A stretch of DNA of 64,000 nucleotides. Origin: Scleropages formosus (lineage: Eukaryota; Chordata; Actinopteri; Osteoglossiformes; Osteoglossidae). Shown here one piece after another: positions 38,678 to 51,305 of this stretch (position 1 is its first letter; every line of letters starts with the position of its first letter). A program made the position numbers and the translations under genes. The DNA is taken from positions 17,444,112 through 17,508,111 of the forward strand of contig NC_041826.1 of NCBI RefSeq assembly GCF_900964775.1, given 5' to 3'. Under the pieces are notes generated by a model, which worked only from the letters and a program-made list of their open reading frames with translations, ran no database searches and was not told the origin of the DNA.

Positions 38678-40507
38678 GACTCAATGTAATTTCTGCAAAA
38701 AAACAAATCAAGAACAATACAATATGTAAACTCAAAATATAAAATATCACAGCTGGCAATACTTCACATTTCAGTAAGGTGTGAGGACACAAGAAGCCAC
38801 AGAAATGAACCCCGCACGGAGGAAGTCATAAACATGAAACAGATGTGCTATTCTTTGAGTTTTTACTTACACTGGTCTGCAGGAGGCTGTGTCTTCTGGG
38901 AATGAGTCAGCACACTCGCTTTGTTGGGGAGCAACTGGTCTACACCTCATAAGCGTTGATAAACCTGAAGAATGAACCGCCATGTACCAGTTTACCACCT
39001 TTTCCACTGGTATTCAGTGTATTTCTCTAAGAATCGAACTCAGTGCTGAAGCACGAGAGGTGATGGGTCTAAGATGTGTGCGTGAAATGCAGTCCTTGAC
39101 AACAAATCTGTAAAGGGTACCTTATCTGACATGTGATCATCTACACTGGGGTTGAATTTTTGTAAAAATTTGATTCTCTTTCTTAGAGGAGCTACATCAG
39201 CAAAGTCCCTACATTTCTATGTACTTGAATCAAAAGTGACTCTCGGGAGAAGAATCTGGACCTCTTTTTATCAGATAGATGAAAGGATCATTTCTCTGCC
39301 AGCATGTGGATTCATTTTTAAAGGATTCTGTGAATTTCCTTCCAGGTGGCATTTGTTTGCAAGCAATAGTCTGCCCCTGTCTGTCTCTCTTTGAAAAAAA
39401 TGGCGGATCTATCTGCATTTCATAAATATTGAGACAAACCAACAATCACATCATGAACACATTCTGCTAAGGACACAAATACTGGGAAAACATGATGTAA
39501 CTGTGTACATTTCCAGCACTACTGATGTAATAACACATTCAGTGAGCCATTTGGCCCTGCTTGACATTTGGACTGATATACAAGGCTCGTTTGAAATGAT
39601 ATGTTTCTACATTTGTTTTTTTCCAATCTATAGACTAAATTTAACATCTACTTTTATAGGGTCTAAGATTTTATATTAGGACAACGTCTGAACGCAAGAT
39701 ATCCAAGTCAATCTGTTTCACTTTTTACCCTCCAAAAACTGCATTCTGGCCCCCAAAGAATATTGCTCCGCCTCCATAAAATAAATAATTCACTCCTGGA
39801 ATTTTTGTGGCCCATCTCCAGGTGTGGACCTCTACAATTGTCATGAGCATTTACCCCACTAGCAACGGCCCTGTTTCTCATGGGTCTGGGGTATTTTTGT
39901 AACCACGTTTTCTAGAAAAGTATCACTGTTTCCTTTGGTCCAGTAAAAAGTCTGGCCATTATAAACTATGTAGTAATCCTTCTATATCTGCCAGTGCTTG
40001 TAATACATAAATGATACAAATGTTCCATATGTGAATTTTATGTAGCGTACAGAATATGTCAGTGTCATTCTGAGCTTCTGTCATTATTCATTAACTGTTT
40101 CGATCGTATGAAAGGGGAAAGATAGAAAAGCTCATAGGAGATGAATGTCTAGATGACAAACTGCTTGACTGTGAGAAGGTGCATCTGACAGCCTGAGAAC
40201 CTTCCATCCCCAGAAGCACCTCCAACCACCTCAGAGTCTCTAGCGAGAGGAGCTCCAGCCAGGACTGTGTCCAACCACATGTACTGACGTCATCCCCAGT
40301 GTTTTCGCAAGTTCAAGTTGTGGGGGCTGGTGCAGTAAATTAATGGTAAGAAACTATAAAATTATTAATTTAATGTGTAAAAGCACAGTATTTACAAACT
40401 ACTCCTAATAATATAATGAAGACTCTAATGATACATGATGATACGTTTATCTAATTTTGACCGGACTGTTCCTGCTGAAGAAAGAGTATTTCAGTTTAAA
40501 CTCACAC

Positions 40508-40724
40508 ACATACACACACACACACACACTGGCTGAAGCCGTTTGTGCCGAGCGGGCTGGCGGTGAGCCGGAGCCTAACCCAGCAACACAGGGCGTAAGG
40601 CTGGAGGGGGAGGGGACACACCCAGGACGAGACGCCAGTCCATCACAAGGCACCCCAAGCAGGACTCGAAGCCCAGACCCACCAGAGAGCAGGGCCCGGC
40701 CAAACCCACTGCACCACTGCACCC
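40508..40724 (-). repeat. tRNA-derived SINE (family B), copy a
   Basis: It carries the CA tail (40501-40529) and the family block ACACAGGGCGTAAGGCTGG, ending in the reverse of the tRNA-like head. It is diverged from copy b at 40784 by many substitutions, especially near the tail. Confidence 0.85.
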
Positions 40725-40783
40725 TTACTGTATGAATGATTAAGTAATTATAAGTTATTTACAAAACTAAGTTTGAAAGTCAC

Positions 40784-40977
40784 ACACACATTTTCAGAAC
40801 CGCTTGTCCCATACGGGGTCACGGAGCCTACCCAGTAACACAGGGCGTAAGGCCGGAGGGGGAGGGGACATACCCAGGACGGGACACCAGTCCATCGCAA
40901 GGCACCCCAAGCGGGATTCAAACCCCAGACCCACCCGAGAGCAGGACTGTGGTCCAACCCACTGCGCCACCGCACGC
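40784..40977 (-). repeat. tRNA-derived SINE (family B), copy b, between identical 59-base repeats
   Basis: The copy has a short CA tail, TTTTCAGAACCGCTTGTCCC, ACACAGGGCGTAAGGCCGG and the reverse tRNA-like head. Identical 59-base sequences lie at 40725-40783 and 40978-41036, immediately either side. Confidence 0.88.
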
Positions 40978-42258
40978 TTACTGTATGAATGATTAAGTAA
41001 TTATAAGTTATTTACAAAACTAAGTTTGAAAGTCACCTAAGGAAAAAACTACAGCTAAATAAAGAGTAAAAGTAAAGATGCTGCTTTGCTGATTGTTCGT
41101 CTGTTTGGTTGAACATGCTGTTTGGGATCCGTTCTAAAACCAGCTCTGTGAGTGTCTAAGTATTCTAGTTTTCCAACCTGTAGCAAAACATTTTTTTCAT
41201 CCACTTTAGTTAGCCAAGTATTTTAAGATGTTTAAATGTATATGCTTCTTCCTAATGTGGTAATTGTAGTCATTCTCTTTCCAGTGAACTGACATTCACC
41301 ATACAAGCGTCAAACCTTTGTCATTCTGACTATGTGAATGACTGAAAAAAGTTTGTTTGTCCATCGTTTACCCACACGTAGTAGGATATGAACATTTTCA
41401 GATGCCAGCACCTTTGCTCCAGCATGTTACTTTGTTACTGTTCATGTCAACTTCTTTGCAGCACTGTTCAGCAGAAGAGGCCAAAAGCCACCTGTCTACA
41501 ACCCACTGTGACCACCATCACCACATCAATTAACTAAATGTCAACCACCAAGGTCTAAGTGGTATTCATCATTATATCATTATCAGATGTGGTATATTCC
41601 AGTGCTACATTCCTGATCTCATTCTTGACATCAAAATATGAAGAAATTTAGTTGAAGGAACTTGAAGGGACTTGAACAAGATTTCAGGACCTTGCTGAAT
41701 GTTGTGTCAGTTTTTCCATGACAGAACGTGGCTATGATCCAGTGACTTTGTGATTGTGGTAGAAGCTGAGACAGTGACATACAAAAGACAAAGGACTGAA
41801 GAAAGAAAAGCACAACACAGCCATGTGCGGCCATGAAGAATTTATAGCTACTTAACTTAAGCCATTTAAATACAGACCTTTTTAAAACTACACTTGATCA
41901 CTGAAAGATTTTGTTTTTGACGACTGAGTGAATTGGCATTCATGTGTGGATGGTAAAAAAAAAAAAAAAAGAAAAACTTGTACAGAATGTCAAACCCCGA
42001 AACCCTTTGTGAATTCAAGAAAAAGTTAAGCATTGCGTAATACACACGGCAATAAAATTCTGGCAAATTCACCGACAAAACGTTACTCTGCGGAAATGTA
42101 ATCGACTCGGTTTCCTTCAGTTTTTTTGTTCAGATATTTATTTTTTTCCCAAAAAAAAAAGATTCCATTATTCGTGCGATCAGTGAAGTTTTTGTTTATT
42201 CGTTTCTTGACCATTTTTTATTACGCAGGACTGTTACTCTGAAATCTTGTCTTTTCAC

Positions 42259-42574
42259 ATGATCCCCCTGGCTTGTATCGTTTTGATTTTAATTCAGTTC
42301 CTTCCTTGGGCGGCAATCGGAGCTCGTCCTTCACTGGAAACCCCCTCATCGGCGTTTTTAGAACAAGATCAGCACTTTATACGCACAAATGAAGCGGAAA
42401 AGTCCAAGTGTAACATACCAGTGTCGCTGCGCAAAAGCTGCTGGCAGCAGTTCGCCGCGTTTCAGTCCGACTCGCTGGAAAAGCGCAGAGGAGCGTCCGG
42501 CAGCGCTGGCGCACAGCTCTCCATGTCCGTGTGTGTGTGTGTGTGTGTGTGTGTCTGTGTGTGTGTGTCTGTCT

Positions 42575-42605
<31 letters not shown>

Positions 42606-42606
42606 A
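42259..42606 (+). CDS. Unrecognised open frame with signal-peptide-like start
   Basis: I do not recognise this frame. From ATG 42259 it reads MIPLACIVLILIQFLPWAAI then GA, a hydrophobic core with an Ala-x-x-Ala end that would suit a signal peptide. About 70 residues of ordinary composition follow, with two Cys in KCNIPVSLRKSCW and a basic EKRRG. From about 42529 it runs into a (GT)n microsatellite and stops at 42606. A separate frame beyond the repeat (to 42886) encodes a hydrophobic stretch FGFIVPITIGIFLW. Neither the start, the splicing nor expression is supported by anything else. It may be chance, or part of an unannotated gene. Confidence 0.2.
42529..42605. repeat. (GT)n / (TGTC) compound microsatellite
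   Basis: GT runs are broken by TCTG and TCTGTCTG units. The repeat splits the two open frames on either side of it. Confidence 0.95.
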
Positions 42607-43359
42607 CCGCTCCAGTGGCTCAGACGAGCTGAGGCACCGCTGCAGGAAGTTCTCTCCAGATGTGCACGACGCAACAAACAATCAGGGCTGCCCGCTCCGA
42701 TCTGACCGCTGGTCTTGGGAGATATTCGGGTTTATTGTTCCCATCACCATCGGGATCTTCCTTTGGTCAGGCAGTCCCTTCAAAAACGTCGTGTTCACAG
42801 AATCCTATTTACTTCTGGTCGTTTATATGGTGTCTGTCGGGTTCAAGGGTACAAAAGTCGGCGGGACAATAAGTCTTGCTTATTAATATAATATATTATA
42901 AGTCGATTATTGTTTTGAAATGTATGATTTTGAAGGTACCGCGCACGTTTGAATTGAGACAATTCAGTCTTGGGATGTGCTGTACTTGGGCTGATAAATG
43001 GGTGTGGCGGAAACCACGGCGCTTTTGTGACCATTTCGTAGGTTTTTTCCTGTCATAAAAGTAATTTTCAAAATTTTCTGTGTAGCACTGACTGATTGAC
43101 AATTTTTTTCCACAGAGCTCTTTTCGGAGCGATGCAGGCCTGCTGCTGCGATGATTGTCGCAATATTTTCATATACATGGAAATACTGGATTATTTCCTT
43201 ACAGTCCCAGATAGGAAGTGAAAATCGCACCGGAAACCTAAACTAGATGCCTTTAATACTGAACTCGTTGAAGAAAAGCACTATGACATCCCAGAAGACT
43301 CGAATGTACCGAGCTCTTGGTGTAACTCGCAGCTGCCAATCCGTAAGCGAGAAGAATGA

Positions 43360-43516
43360 ATGAAGCGAGGGGCGGTCCGCGCGCTGACGAATGCGCAGAT
43401 GCATTATGGGAACGGGGCGGGCCCAGCGCCCGATGTCTGCCTCCCGTCCTCCTGCCCTCCCGCCCCAACCGCTGCCAAGTTACTTCGCCCGAACCGAGGG
43501 GGTAGCCGCCGGGATC
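43360..43516 (+). promoter_or_regulatory. CpG-rich hcfc2 promoter with a ZNF143/THAP11-like site
   Basis: The region is dense in CpG, which continues through exon 1 to about 44500. GCATTATGGGA at 43401-43411 is the reverse of TCCCATAATGC, close to the TCCCA-N-AATGC core of the ZNF143/THAP11 motif. These factors recruit HCF proteins, so feedback on hcfc2 is conceivable. The match is imperfect at the position that is usually G. Confidence 0.45.
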
Positions 43517-46500
43517 ATGGGCACGGAAGGGCCGCTCTGGAGGAAGGTGCAGTCTTTCAGCGGGCCCGTTCCCCGCTCCCGGCACGGACACCGCGCCGTG
43601 GCCATCCGGGAACTCATCATCGTGTTCGGCGGAGGGAACGAGGGCATCGCCGAGGAGCTGCACGTCTACAACACTGGTGAGCCGCGGTGGCGTGAGGTCG
43701 GCGGCGGGCGAGCGACTGGACTACGGGACGTGGTGGGGGCACAGAGAGCCGGCGGCGGACGGAGCAGCCAGCGCCGGCAGCCCCTCTCTCTCTCTCTAAA
43801 AAGTTGCAAGCAGAGAGAGGGGCGCACTTGGAGCGCGGTCGCTAATTTGACGGCGTGTTTGCCCCCCTGTTTACCAGTGAAAAGTTGCGCGAACGAACAA
43901 ACGGTACGTTAGCCCAGGCAGGCAGGCAGGCAGGCACGTCGGAGGAGCGCCGGCGGTGCCGTGGGGTGGAGGACAGGACAGGAGCTCCGCTCTCTCCGCA
44001 TATTGTCTGCAGGGCACAGACAGGTAGCCGGTCCGCTAACTGCTTCCCTCCCTGCTGCTGCATGGTTAGTACTGGTAGCCCTTAAGTTACACGTAAATTT
44101 TAGGCAAACTTTTCCCAACATTACAAGTTTAAGGCGACACGGGGAGGGAGGTGCCAAAGTGGGGATGTGCTGCGTCCCCGGTGCGTTGTTGTTCCCCAAT
44201 ATATATACGTGCCGGCGTCGGACAGCGAGCAGCGTGTGTGAGCGTTTCGACCTGCTGCGAACACGGTGTTTACATTGTTGTAGTCGCACGTGTTGCGTGT
44301 CCCGCACTGCTAGCGAAGCGGGAAAAGTGTTTTGCGTTCGTTTGTTTCACGAAAAGGTGTTGGAACCGGAGCCCCGTGGCGCAGATCAGATGCGGAGGCT
44401 GTCAGTCAGTTTAACTTTAACTGCGGCGGCGCGGCGTTGCGCGCAGCGCTTCGCGATCGGATCGCGGTTTCGCTCCGTCCGGCTTTTTCAGCGGAGCGGC
44501 TCGAGCTGAGACTTCAAGCAAGGGGCGCTCACTGTGTTAGCAGTGTACGGAAAGACCCCTTCCAAGATTTGAACCAGCCACCTTAAGGTTATAAGTGCTC
44601 CAGTTTGCTTGCAGCCCGCTCTTCTAAGTTCTATCCGGTTTGGATCGTAGTATAGCGAAGTGGCGAATAGCGGGCTTTTTGGTCCCATAACAAATTACTG
44701 GAGACCCTCTTTATTGGGACCGAGTTTCAGTGGTCGCGCGTTCAAGCTCATCACTCTCCACCAAATGACACCGATATTTGGAAAAAAAAGTATCATAGGA
44801 ACCTTTGCCTTTTTTTGCTGTATTAGAAACCGTTCTGTAATGCAGATGATATAAATATTGTACGTTATTTTATTTACACTATTTTCAAATAAAAAAGGAT
44901 ATCTACTATATAAAGTATATATAAAATAGATTTCAAGTTAACGTGTGTTCTGTTGAGGAGTATGTTCCATGGTGGGTGTAGCAACATGTCTTTGGTGTAA
45001 AAATTAAGGAGAATCTGCAAAATAATGTGCATGAAAGCATCATGTACCAGACATCATTTCTATTGAATTATAGTATTCATATTGGCAGCTGGGACAGTTG
45101 GTAGCGTGGTGGTTAGAGCTGTTGCCCCAAAGGTTGCTGGTTTGATCCCCACCTCTGGCTGTAGTACCCTTGTGCAAGGTACTTACCCTAAAATTGCTCC
45201 AATAAAATTACCCAGCTGTATAAATGGGGTAAATAATTGTAACCTTAACACTGTAAGTCGCTTTGGAGAAAAGCATCAGCTAAATGAATAAATATAATGT
45301 AAATGAGTTGTATTGGATTTATAAATATTATCGTAGTAAGACTTTTTCAGAAAGTAATCTCAGATGTTTAACAAGTGCTTCCATATTACCCTCATACTCG
45401 TTTAGAGTATAGGCCACATTATCTGTGTTAGTGCTGACAGAGGTGAATTAAACGCTGGCCCTTGTTTCAGATAACACTTGGGAATGAAGTGGGTTATCCA
45501 TGGTTCGGGTTGATTCTGAATTTGCGGAATAAACTGAAAAACCTGTTTCTGTTCAGAGATCAAGCAAAAGGTGGTTAATTCAAAATATGTCAATAGTAAA
45601 AAATCTACCTTTTTTTCTGTAAAACAAAATTTTAATTTTATTTTGCAGTTTTGCCTTAAAAAAAGCTGTGTACAGGTAATTACTATGATGTGTTTTGTCC
45701 ACATTAGAGAAAACTAATGTACACTTGCAAGGTGTGAGTGATCGCTGGTCCTTCCTGTGAATCTCAAGTGTCCAGGCAGTGGTTCCTGCCAGCGGTCCGG
45801 GGAGACATTCCGCCCGGGTGTGCTGCTCATGGCTTTGTGTGCGAGGGGACCCGTGTCTTGGTCTTCGGGGGGATGTTGGAGTACGGAAAGTACAGCAACA
45901 GCCTCTATGAGCTACAGGTGAGCCACCACCTGCACATCGGCCACTTCTCTTTTTACATGTAGCTGTGTGTTAAATTGTTTCACGCAGAGATTTCTTACCT
46001 AGGGATCCACATGTGTGCATTTGGATTTAAGATAAAGTTTGGGTAAAACACGAGCACAAGGTCTTTTTTCTACTTATTTAGATATGTATATAGAATATGG
46101 GTTGGGTGGCATGCTGTTAATGCTGTTCATCTTAGATTGGTAATGCTACCACGTCATTTTTTGTATTTGATTTGATCTAAGAGCCAAGGGATTAATTTGC
46201 AAAAGTTAATTATGAAGTCCAGTCTTATTCATAGAGACCTAAAGGTGCGTGTGATAGGAACTTTACATATCGCTGACCCTCAACCTTCTGACGTGACAGG
46301 CCAGTCGGTGGCTGTGGAAGAAGCTGAAACCCAGGCCGCCGAGGAATGGTGCGCTTCCTTGCCCCCGCATTGGTCACAGCTTTACCCTCCTTGGCAACAA
46401 GTGTTACCTATTTGGAGGGCTGGCAAATGACAGCAACGATTCCAACAGCAACATTCCCAGGTTTGCTGAGCTACTGGCCCACTCGGTGTGTCCTGCTGTG

Positions 46501-49500
46501 ATTGACTGAACCAGAATATTCACCGAAGCCCCTTTCTGTCCCAGTGCTGCATCCCAGAATAAGATGAAACACCCTTCCATGTTTGCCTCCAGGTACCTGA
46601 ATGACTTCTACGAGCTGGAACTGCAGGCCACGTCGGGGGTGAAGGGCTGGAACGTCCCAGAAACTAAGAATGGAGGTCCCTCAGCTCGCGAGTCGCATGC
46701 CGCAGTGGCCTACTGCACCAAGAACAGCCACTCACCCAGACTCTACATCTTTGGGGGGATGAATGGGAAACGGTTGGATGACCTTTGGCAACTGGACATC
46801 GGTAATTTGGCAGGGAAGTTGCAGTGACGTCAAACTTGTCACCTGGACAGCACACCCCCTACCGCATGGGTAGCCTAGACCTCAAGAATTCAGTGTTGCC
46901 CGTGTAAATGTAATGTAAATGTAGACGGCAGGAGGAAAATACTGAATCGTTGGACCCGCCAATGCAGCTTTACTGAGCACATTTTTGAGCCTTACTTCCC
47001 CATGTCTTTCCTAGAAACCATGGCCTGGTCAACACCTGAAACAAAAGGGCCCCCTCCTCTTCCCAGAAGTCTTCACTCTGCGAATGTCATTGGAAACAAG
47101 TAATTGAAATGCTAAGAATGGTTGTGCTGTTTACAGTACAGAACCCTTCATGCTTATTTTGGTCTTGTCCCTGGCCGAAGGTTGTCATCTCTCTCCCCAC
47201 AACGCAGGATGTATGTATTTGGGGGATGGGTTCCCGTGGTGAGGACCGAGGACAAGCCAAACGCCTTAGGAGCTGAGTGGATCTGCACTAACTCCTTGTC
47301 TGTGCTTAACCTTGGTCAGTGTTACCACCACCCAGTGTCAAGTATCGTCTTGTCCGTTACGTACCTAAATTTGGAAATGAATGAGAGAATACCCAACAGC
47401 CCTTAATTATGCCATTCCTTTGTCTGGTAGAGTCCTTTTTGTGTGGAATGCCTTGTTTCTGTAGGTTATTGTCAGATTTAGAACTGACCGTCTCCGACTT
47501 CTCAGTCCTGTGGGTACTCTGATTTATCCGTTCAGTAGTAATTGATGTTAGTCACGTTGTGGTTAAAGTGACCGGTGGACATATTGAAACCATCCTAGCT
47601 TGCTGAATATGTGTGGATCACAAATTGTGGTAATGCTTGTGTGTCTCACTGGCTGCTGGTCTCTTGGCTTCCCACCCGTAGACACCATGACGTGGCAGAG
47701 CCTGGGCCCGGATCAGCAGCAGGACGACGGCAAAGCCAGCGGACCCCGTGCTCGGGCTGGTCACTGTGCTGCTACCACAGGCTCGCGGCTCTACATTTGG
47801 AGTGGCCGCGATGGCTACAGGAAGAGCTGGAACTGCCAGGTGTGCTGTAAGGACCTGTGGTACCTGGAGACAGGTGAGAGTCACTGATCGCCAAGAAATG
47901 TGTGGTGAATAAGACAGACAGAAATACACATTTATAGTAAGGACCTGTGTAACCAAAGGAAACTTGATGGTGTTTGATCTCCATTTCCTTTTAAGTCATT
48001 AGAGTGGAAGGCAGGAAGTTAGGAAGTTGACCCAGGGGTTAGATTGTTGATTGAGCTGGGTGAGCTTTATATCCTTGATCACTGTAGCATTTAAATCTGA
48101 ACTACTGTTTCTCCTTCTTTAGAGAGGCCCTCCAAGCCAGCAGCCGTTATGCTTGTTAAAGCCACCATCAGCACGCTCCATGTGGCGTGGCGCCCCCTAC
48201 CTGCTGCGGAGAGCTACCTGCTGCAGCTTCAGCCAACCGCAGCGTCTCAAATGCCGTCCGCAAACTCCTCATGCTCCACGCCTTCCAATCAGAAGCCCAC
48301 GCAAGGACACGGGGCAGAGGAGGAGCCTATGCAATGCTCCATAGGTTTGCTCAAGTTGGTTGTCTTCGTGAAAACTAAAGTAGTGTGTGAGCAGCAAATG
48401 AATTTTATCATGAAATACCTGCTGGACCCCAGGACTATGTTTGATTATCCCTGGTGTAGTGTTGTCTTTATGAAATGGAGTAATTGACATTAAATCTCAA
48501 GGTGTGTCATCCTGTTTTAAATATATCAGCACATTTTTGGACACGTGTGTTCATTCAGGGTCAATCTCAATTGCGTTGCTCTGATTTATGTATGTTCCAG
48601 AACTGTGGAATTTCAACTTGTCTCATCTGTTTGTCTTTTTCAAGTGTCCCAGTCTTCCCAAGACCAAATCAGTACTTCCTTAAGTGTCACCTCACCTCAT
48701 GCAAGTGGTTGCACTCCCTCTGGACAGGTCAGAGTGCACACAGTCCTTGTTAAACTATACCTGGTTCAGCCTCAACACCCTACCCCTGTCTGGATGTTTG
48801 TCTTGCGGGCCTGTCTGTCTCTTGCAAGATCAGCAGTCATGGGGTGGGGGTGCTGATGTCTGCAAAGGTGCAAATGTTATCCATGATACCCCTTTAGGGT
48901 CCCTCCCGCTCTGACCTGGTGAGGCAGGAGGAGACACCAATGGAGGTGCTGGACAGCAATGGGAACCGCTCTCTGGCAGAAGTGCTGGGTGCAAGTGGGA
49001 GCACCTTTACCTCCAGGACAGGTATGATGGGTCATGTCTGCGGTGTTTCACCATGGAGTGAGTAATGATCACAGGGTGTTGAAGAGCTGAGCGTAACTCC
49101 TTCCAAGTTGGCTTTTAATGATCGGTAGAAAATGCCGTTCATCTCTAAAGCTGGTTCCTTATTATCCAAAATGTATGAATTATATCTAAAGTCTTAGATA
49201 TAATAAGGGGTAAAATAATTGTTTTCCCATAGTGTCAATGAGACAGGAAGCTGGTCGAGGCTGTTTGTTCTCCAACAAGGCTGTGGCCAAAGCTGCCTCA
49301 TGGACTTTGAGGAGGGAGTGCGACCTGGACAGTGTAGGGTATCCCTGGACCCTTTCCTCAAATCATTTGGACTGGGTAATGCAGGGTTAACCGGTAGTGG
49401 ACACAGCATGGTCATGGGAGAGGTTTTACACTTGAGGCTTAGTTTTCTTTCTGCTGGTGTGTTTTTCTTCAGAAATGGGACATGCCAACCAAACCGCTTC

Positions 49501-50629
49501 ACTAACTACCTCAGCTTCGGCACCCATCAGCCCAGCAAACACGGTAAGAGCGATTTACGTTTCTCGTCCGCAAGTAATTTGGATCGCATCTGTATCCTTG
49601 CGGTAGAACTATGCTCGGCCCTCGATGAGTGATTTGACTTCTCCTCATGGGAGTTTAACTTCCGGTGGATCCAAGGGGCTTCCTGGGGTGCAGAAAGAAG
49701 GCTCCCGTTTTCAGAAGGACTCATCGTTGCGTTGCCTTCTTCTCCAGGTGCCGGCGCCGGGGAGGCGGTCATGGGATTTGGATACGTGGTATGATGTCGG
49801 ACTGTTAAAAACCCTTTTCTCAGAAGTCACCCACTACTACCTTCCGCCAGAGAAAAACGAGTCCACATCAAAGAAGCCTCCCGAGCCACAGGACTTCGAG
49901 GGTCGGGAGAAACAGAAGCTCGTTCCTGGGGCTGCGTACAGGTTCCGAGTGGCGGGTGTCAACCCTTGTGGCCAAGGAGACTTCAGTCCTGTTGTCGAGT
50001 TTAAAACTTGCCAGCCTGGCTTCCCTGGAGCACCATCTGCGGTCAAGATCACGAAGGTACCCGCTGCCTGTCACTGTACATCTAGAGCACTACAGGTGTC
50101 TGCAGGAACATCTCCGTTTCCATCAATCCTTTGTTTCCGCTTCACATTCTTAAATTCTGTAATTACGAAGAAGGATGTCTGATGGAAAATTTAGCAGCAG
50201 GTTTGTTTTCCATTAATGAGACATGTTGTTAATGTACTCTGCTGTGCTGTGTTTGCAGACTATTTCTGACCAGATATGCGTACGCTTGCTCTCTTCCTGG
50301 CCTTCCTGCACCCTTTCTTCCAGACATCTGACTCTGTTCACATCACCTGGGAGCCTCCCACCTCCCCATCTGGAAAGATCCTGGAGTACTCCATGTACCT
50401 GGCCGTCCGGAAGGCCCGCTCGGGCAGTGCTGCCGACCCTCCGGGTCAGATGGCCTTTATCCGCATTTACCGCGGGACCAAGACTGCATGCACAGTCAGC
50501 TCTGCCCAGCTGAGCAACGCGCACATCGACTGCTCCGGCCGGCCTGCTGTGGTCTTCCGCATCGCTGCCAAGAACGAGCAGGGCTACGGTCCTGCCACGC
50601 AGATCCGGTGGCTGCAGTGTATGGGCTGA
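43517..50629 (+). CDS. hcfc2: Host cell factor 2 (about 14 coding exons)
   Basis: This is a nuclear Kelch-repeat and fibronectin-III adaptor related to HCF-1, working with transcription and histone-methyltransferase complexes. Exons: 43517-43676, 45769-45917, 46300-46460, 46593-46801, 47015-47099, 47208-47314, 47682-47873, 48123-48344, 48645-48727, 48898-49021, 49211 to an uncertain end (49314-49386), about 49472-49544, 49748-50056, 50324-50629. Kelch blades are visible as [41 protein letters not shown] and IWSGRDGY. Two FN3 modules end in [27 protein letters not shown] and [19 protein letters not shown] 43517 ([11 protein letters not shown]) aligns with the human start; an open frame continues upstream to 43391. 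The middle exons (9-12) are Ser/Thr-rich and poorly conserved, and exon 11's donor is unresolved. The C-terminus stops five codons after WLQ is reached and lacks the human basic tail. Confidence 0.94.
45091..45305 (+). repeat. tRNA-derived SINE (family A) in hcfc2 intron 1
   Basis: It has a GGGACAGTTGGTAGCGTGG head, B-box-like TTGCTGGTTTGATCC, ACCCAGCTGTATAAATGGGG and the GTCGCTTTGGAGAAAAGC tail block. A well-kept copy. Confidence 0.9.
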
Positions 50630-50824
50630 GTGTCTCTACTAACTACTCTCTGCTCTATTGTAGCTTCCAGTCTGTGTGTCTGTGCTCCTCTTAAGGTCTG
50701 TGTATGTGTGCGTGAGTGTGTGTGTTTGTAGAGTCATTTCTGCTAACACGTGAGTTTTCATAACGCAAATTGGCTCAGACACGATTGGTAAATAGGGGAA
50801 ATAGGGGAATGATGTCGGTATAAC

Positions 50825-51305
50825 CATCTCCATTTACTGGTTGATCTATGTCCCTACCCTCGCCTATGGTCATGAACTTTGGGTAATGACCGAAAGAATA
50901 AGATCGTGGATACAAGTGGCCGAAATGAGTTTTCCCTGTAGGGTGTTGGGACTCACTCTCCGTGACAGGGTGAGGAGTTCGGACATCCGGTAGGAACTCA
51001 GTAGAGCCTCTACTCCTCCACATTGAGAGGAGTCAGTTGAGGTGGTTCGGGCATCTGATAAGGATGCCCCCTGGGCACCTCCCTTTGGGGGTATACCGGG
51101 CACGGCCAACTGGGACGAGGCCCCGAGGTCGGCCCGGGACCCGCTGGAGGGATTATATCTCACAGTTGGCCTGGGAACGGCTGGGGATCCCCCAGGTTGA
51201 GCTGGAGGAAGTTGTGGGGGGCAGGGGCGGCTGGGCCTCTCTGCTCTCCCTACTGCCACCACGACCCTATTAGGATAAGCGGGATAGAAGATGGATGGAT
51301 GGATG
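50825..51305 (+). mobile_element. 5'-truncated LINE 3' end with (GGAT)n tail and 14-base target duplication
   Basis: It translates as the C-terminal end of a fish non-LTR retrotransposon ORF2: YGHELWVMTERIRSW near 50865, then in another frame RWFGHLIRMPPGHLPLGVYR and GRPGTRWRDYISQLAWERLG (51040-51180), ending LLPPRPY. It is decayed, with a frame change and stops near 50990-51030. The tail is GATGGATGGATGG. The 14-mer GATGTCGGTATAAC flanks it at 50811-50824 and 51306-51319, so it arrived by target-primed insertion. The clade is uncertain (Rex/RTE or CR1 type). Confidence 0.88.

Larger units (their letters stand above)
38678..43516. other. Spacer between glt8d2 and hcfc2 (divergent genes)
   Basis: It probably holds noncoding first exons of glt8d2 (none placed). 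It contains two family B SINEs (40508-40977), AT-rich unique sequence, an A-run at 41955-41970, an unexplained pair of open frames around a GT repeat (42259-42886), and from about 43350 the CpG-rich hcfc2 promoter. Confidence 0.55.

Noticed and set aside
40500-41036. Simple tandem duplication of SINE plus flank
   Set aside because: The flanks are identical but the two SINE copies differ at many sites, which a single duplication would not give.
42358-42681. Minus-strand frames with long His-Thr runs
   Set aside because: They are translations of the GT microsatellite.
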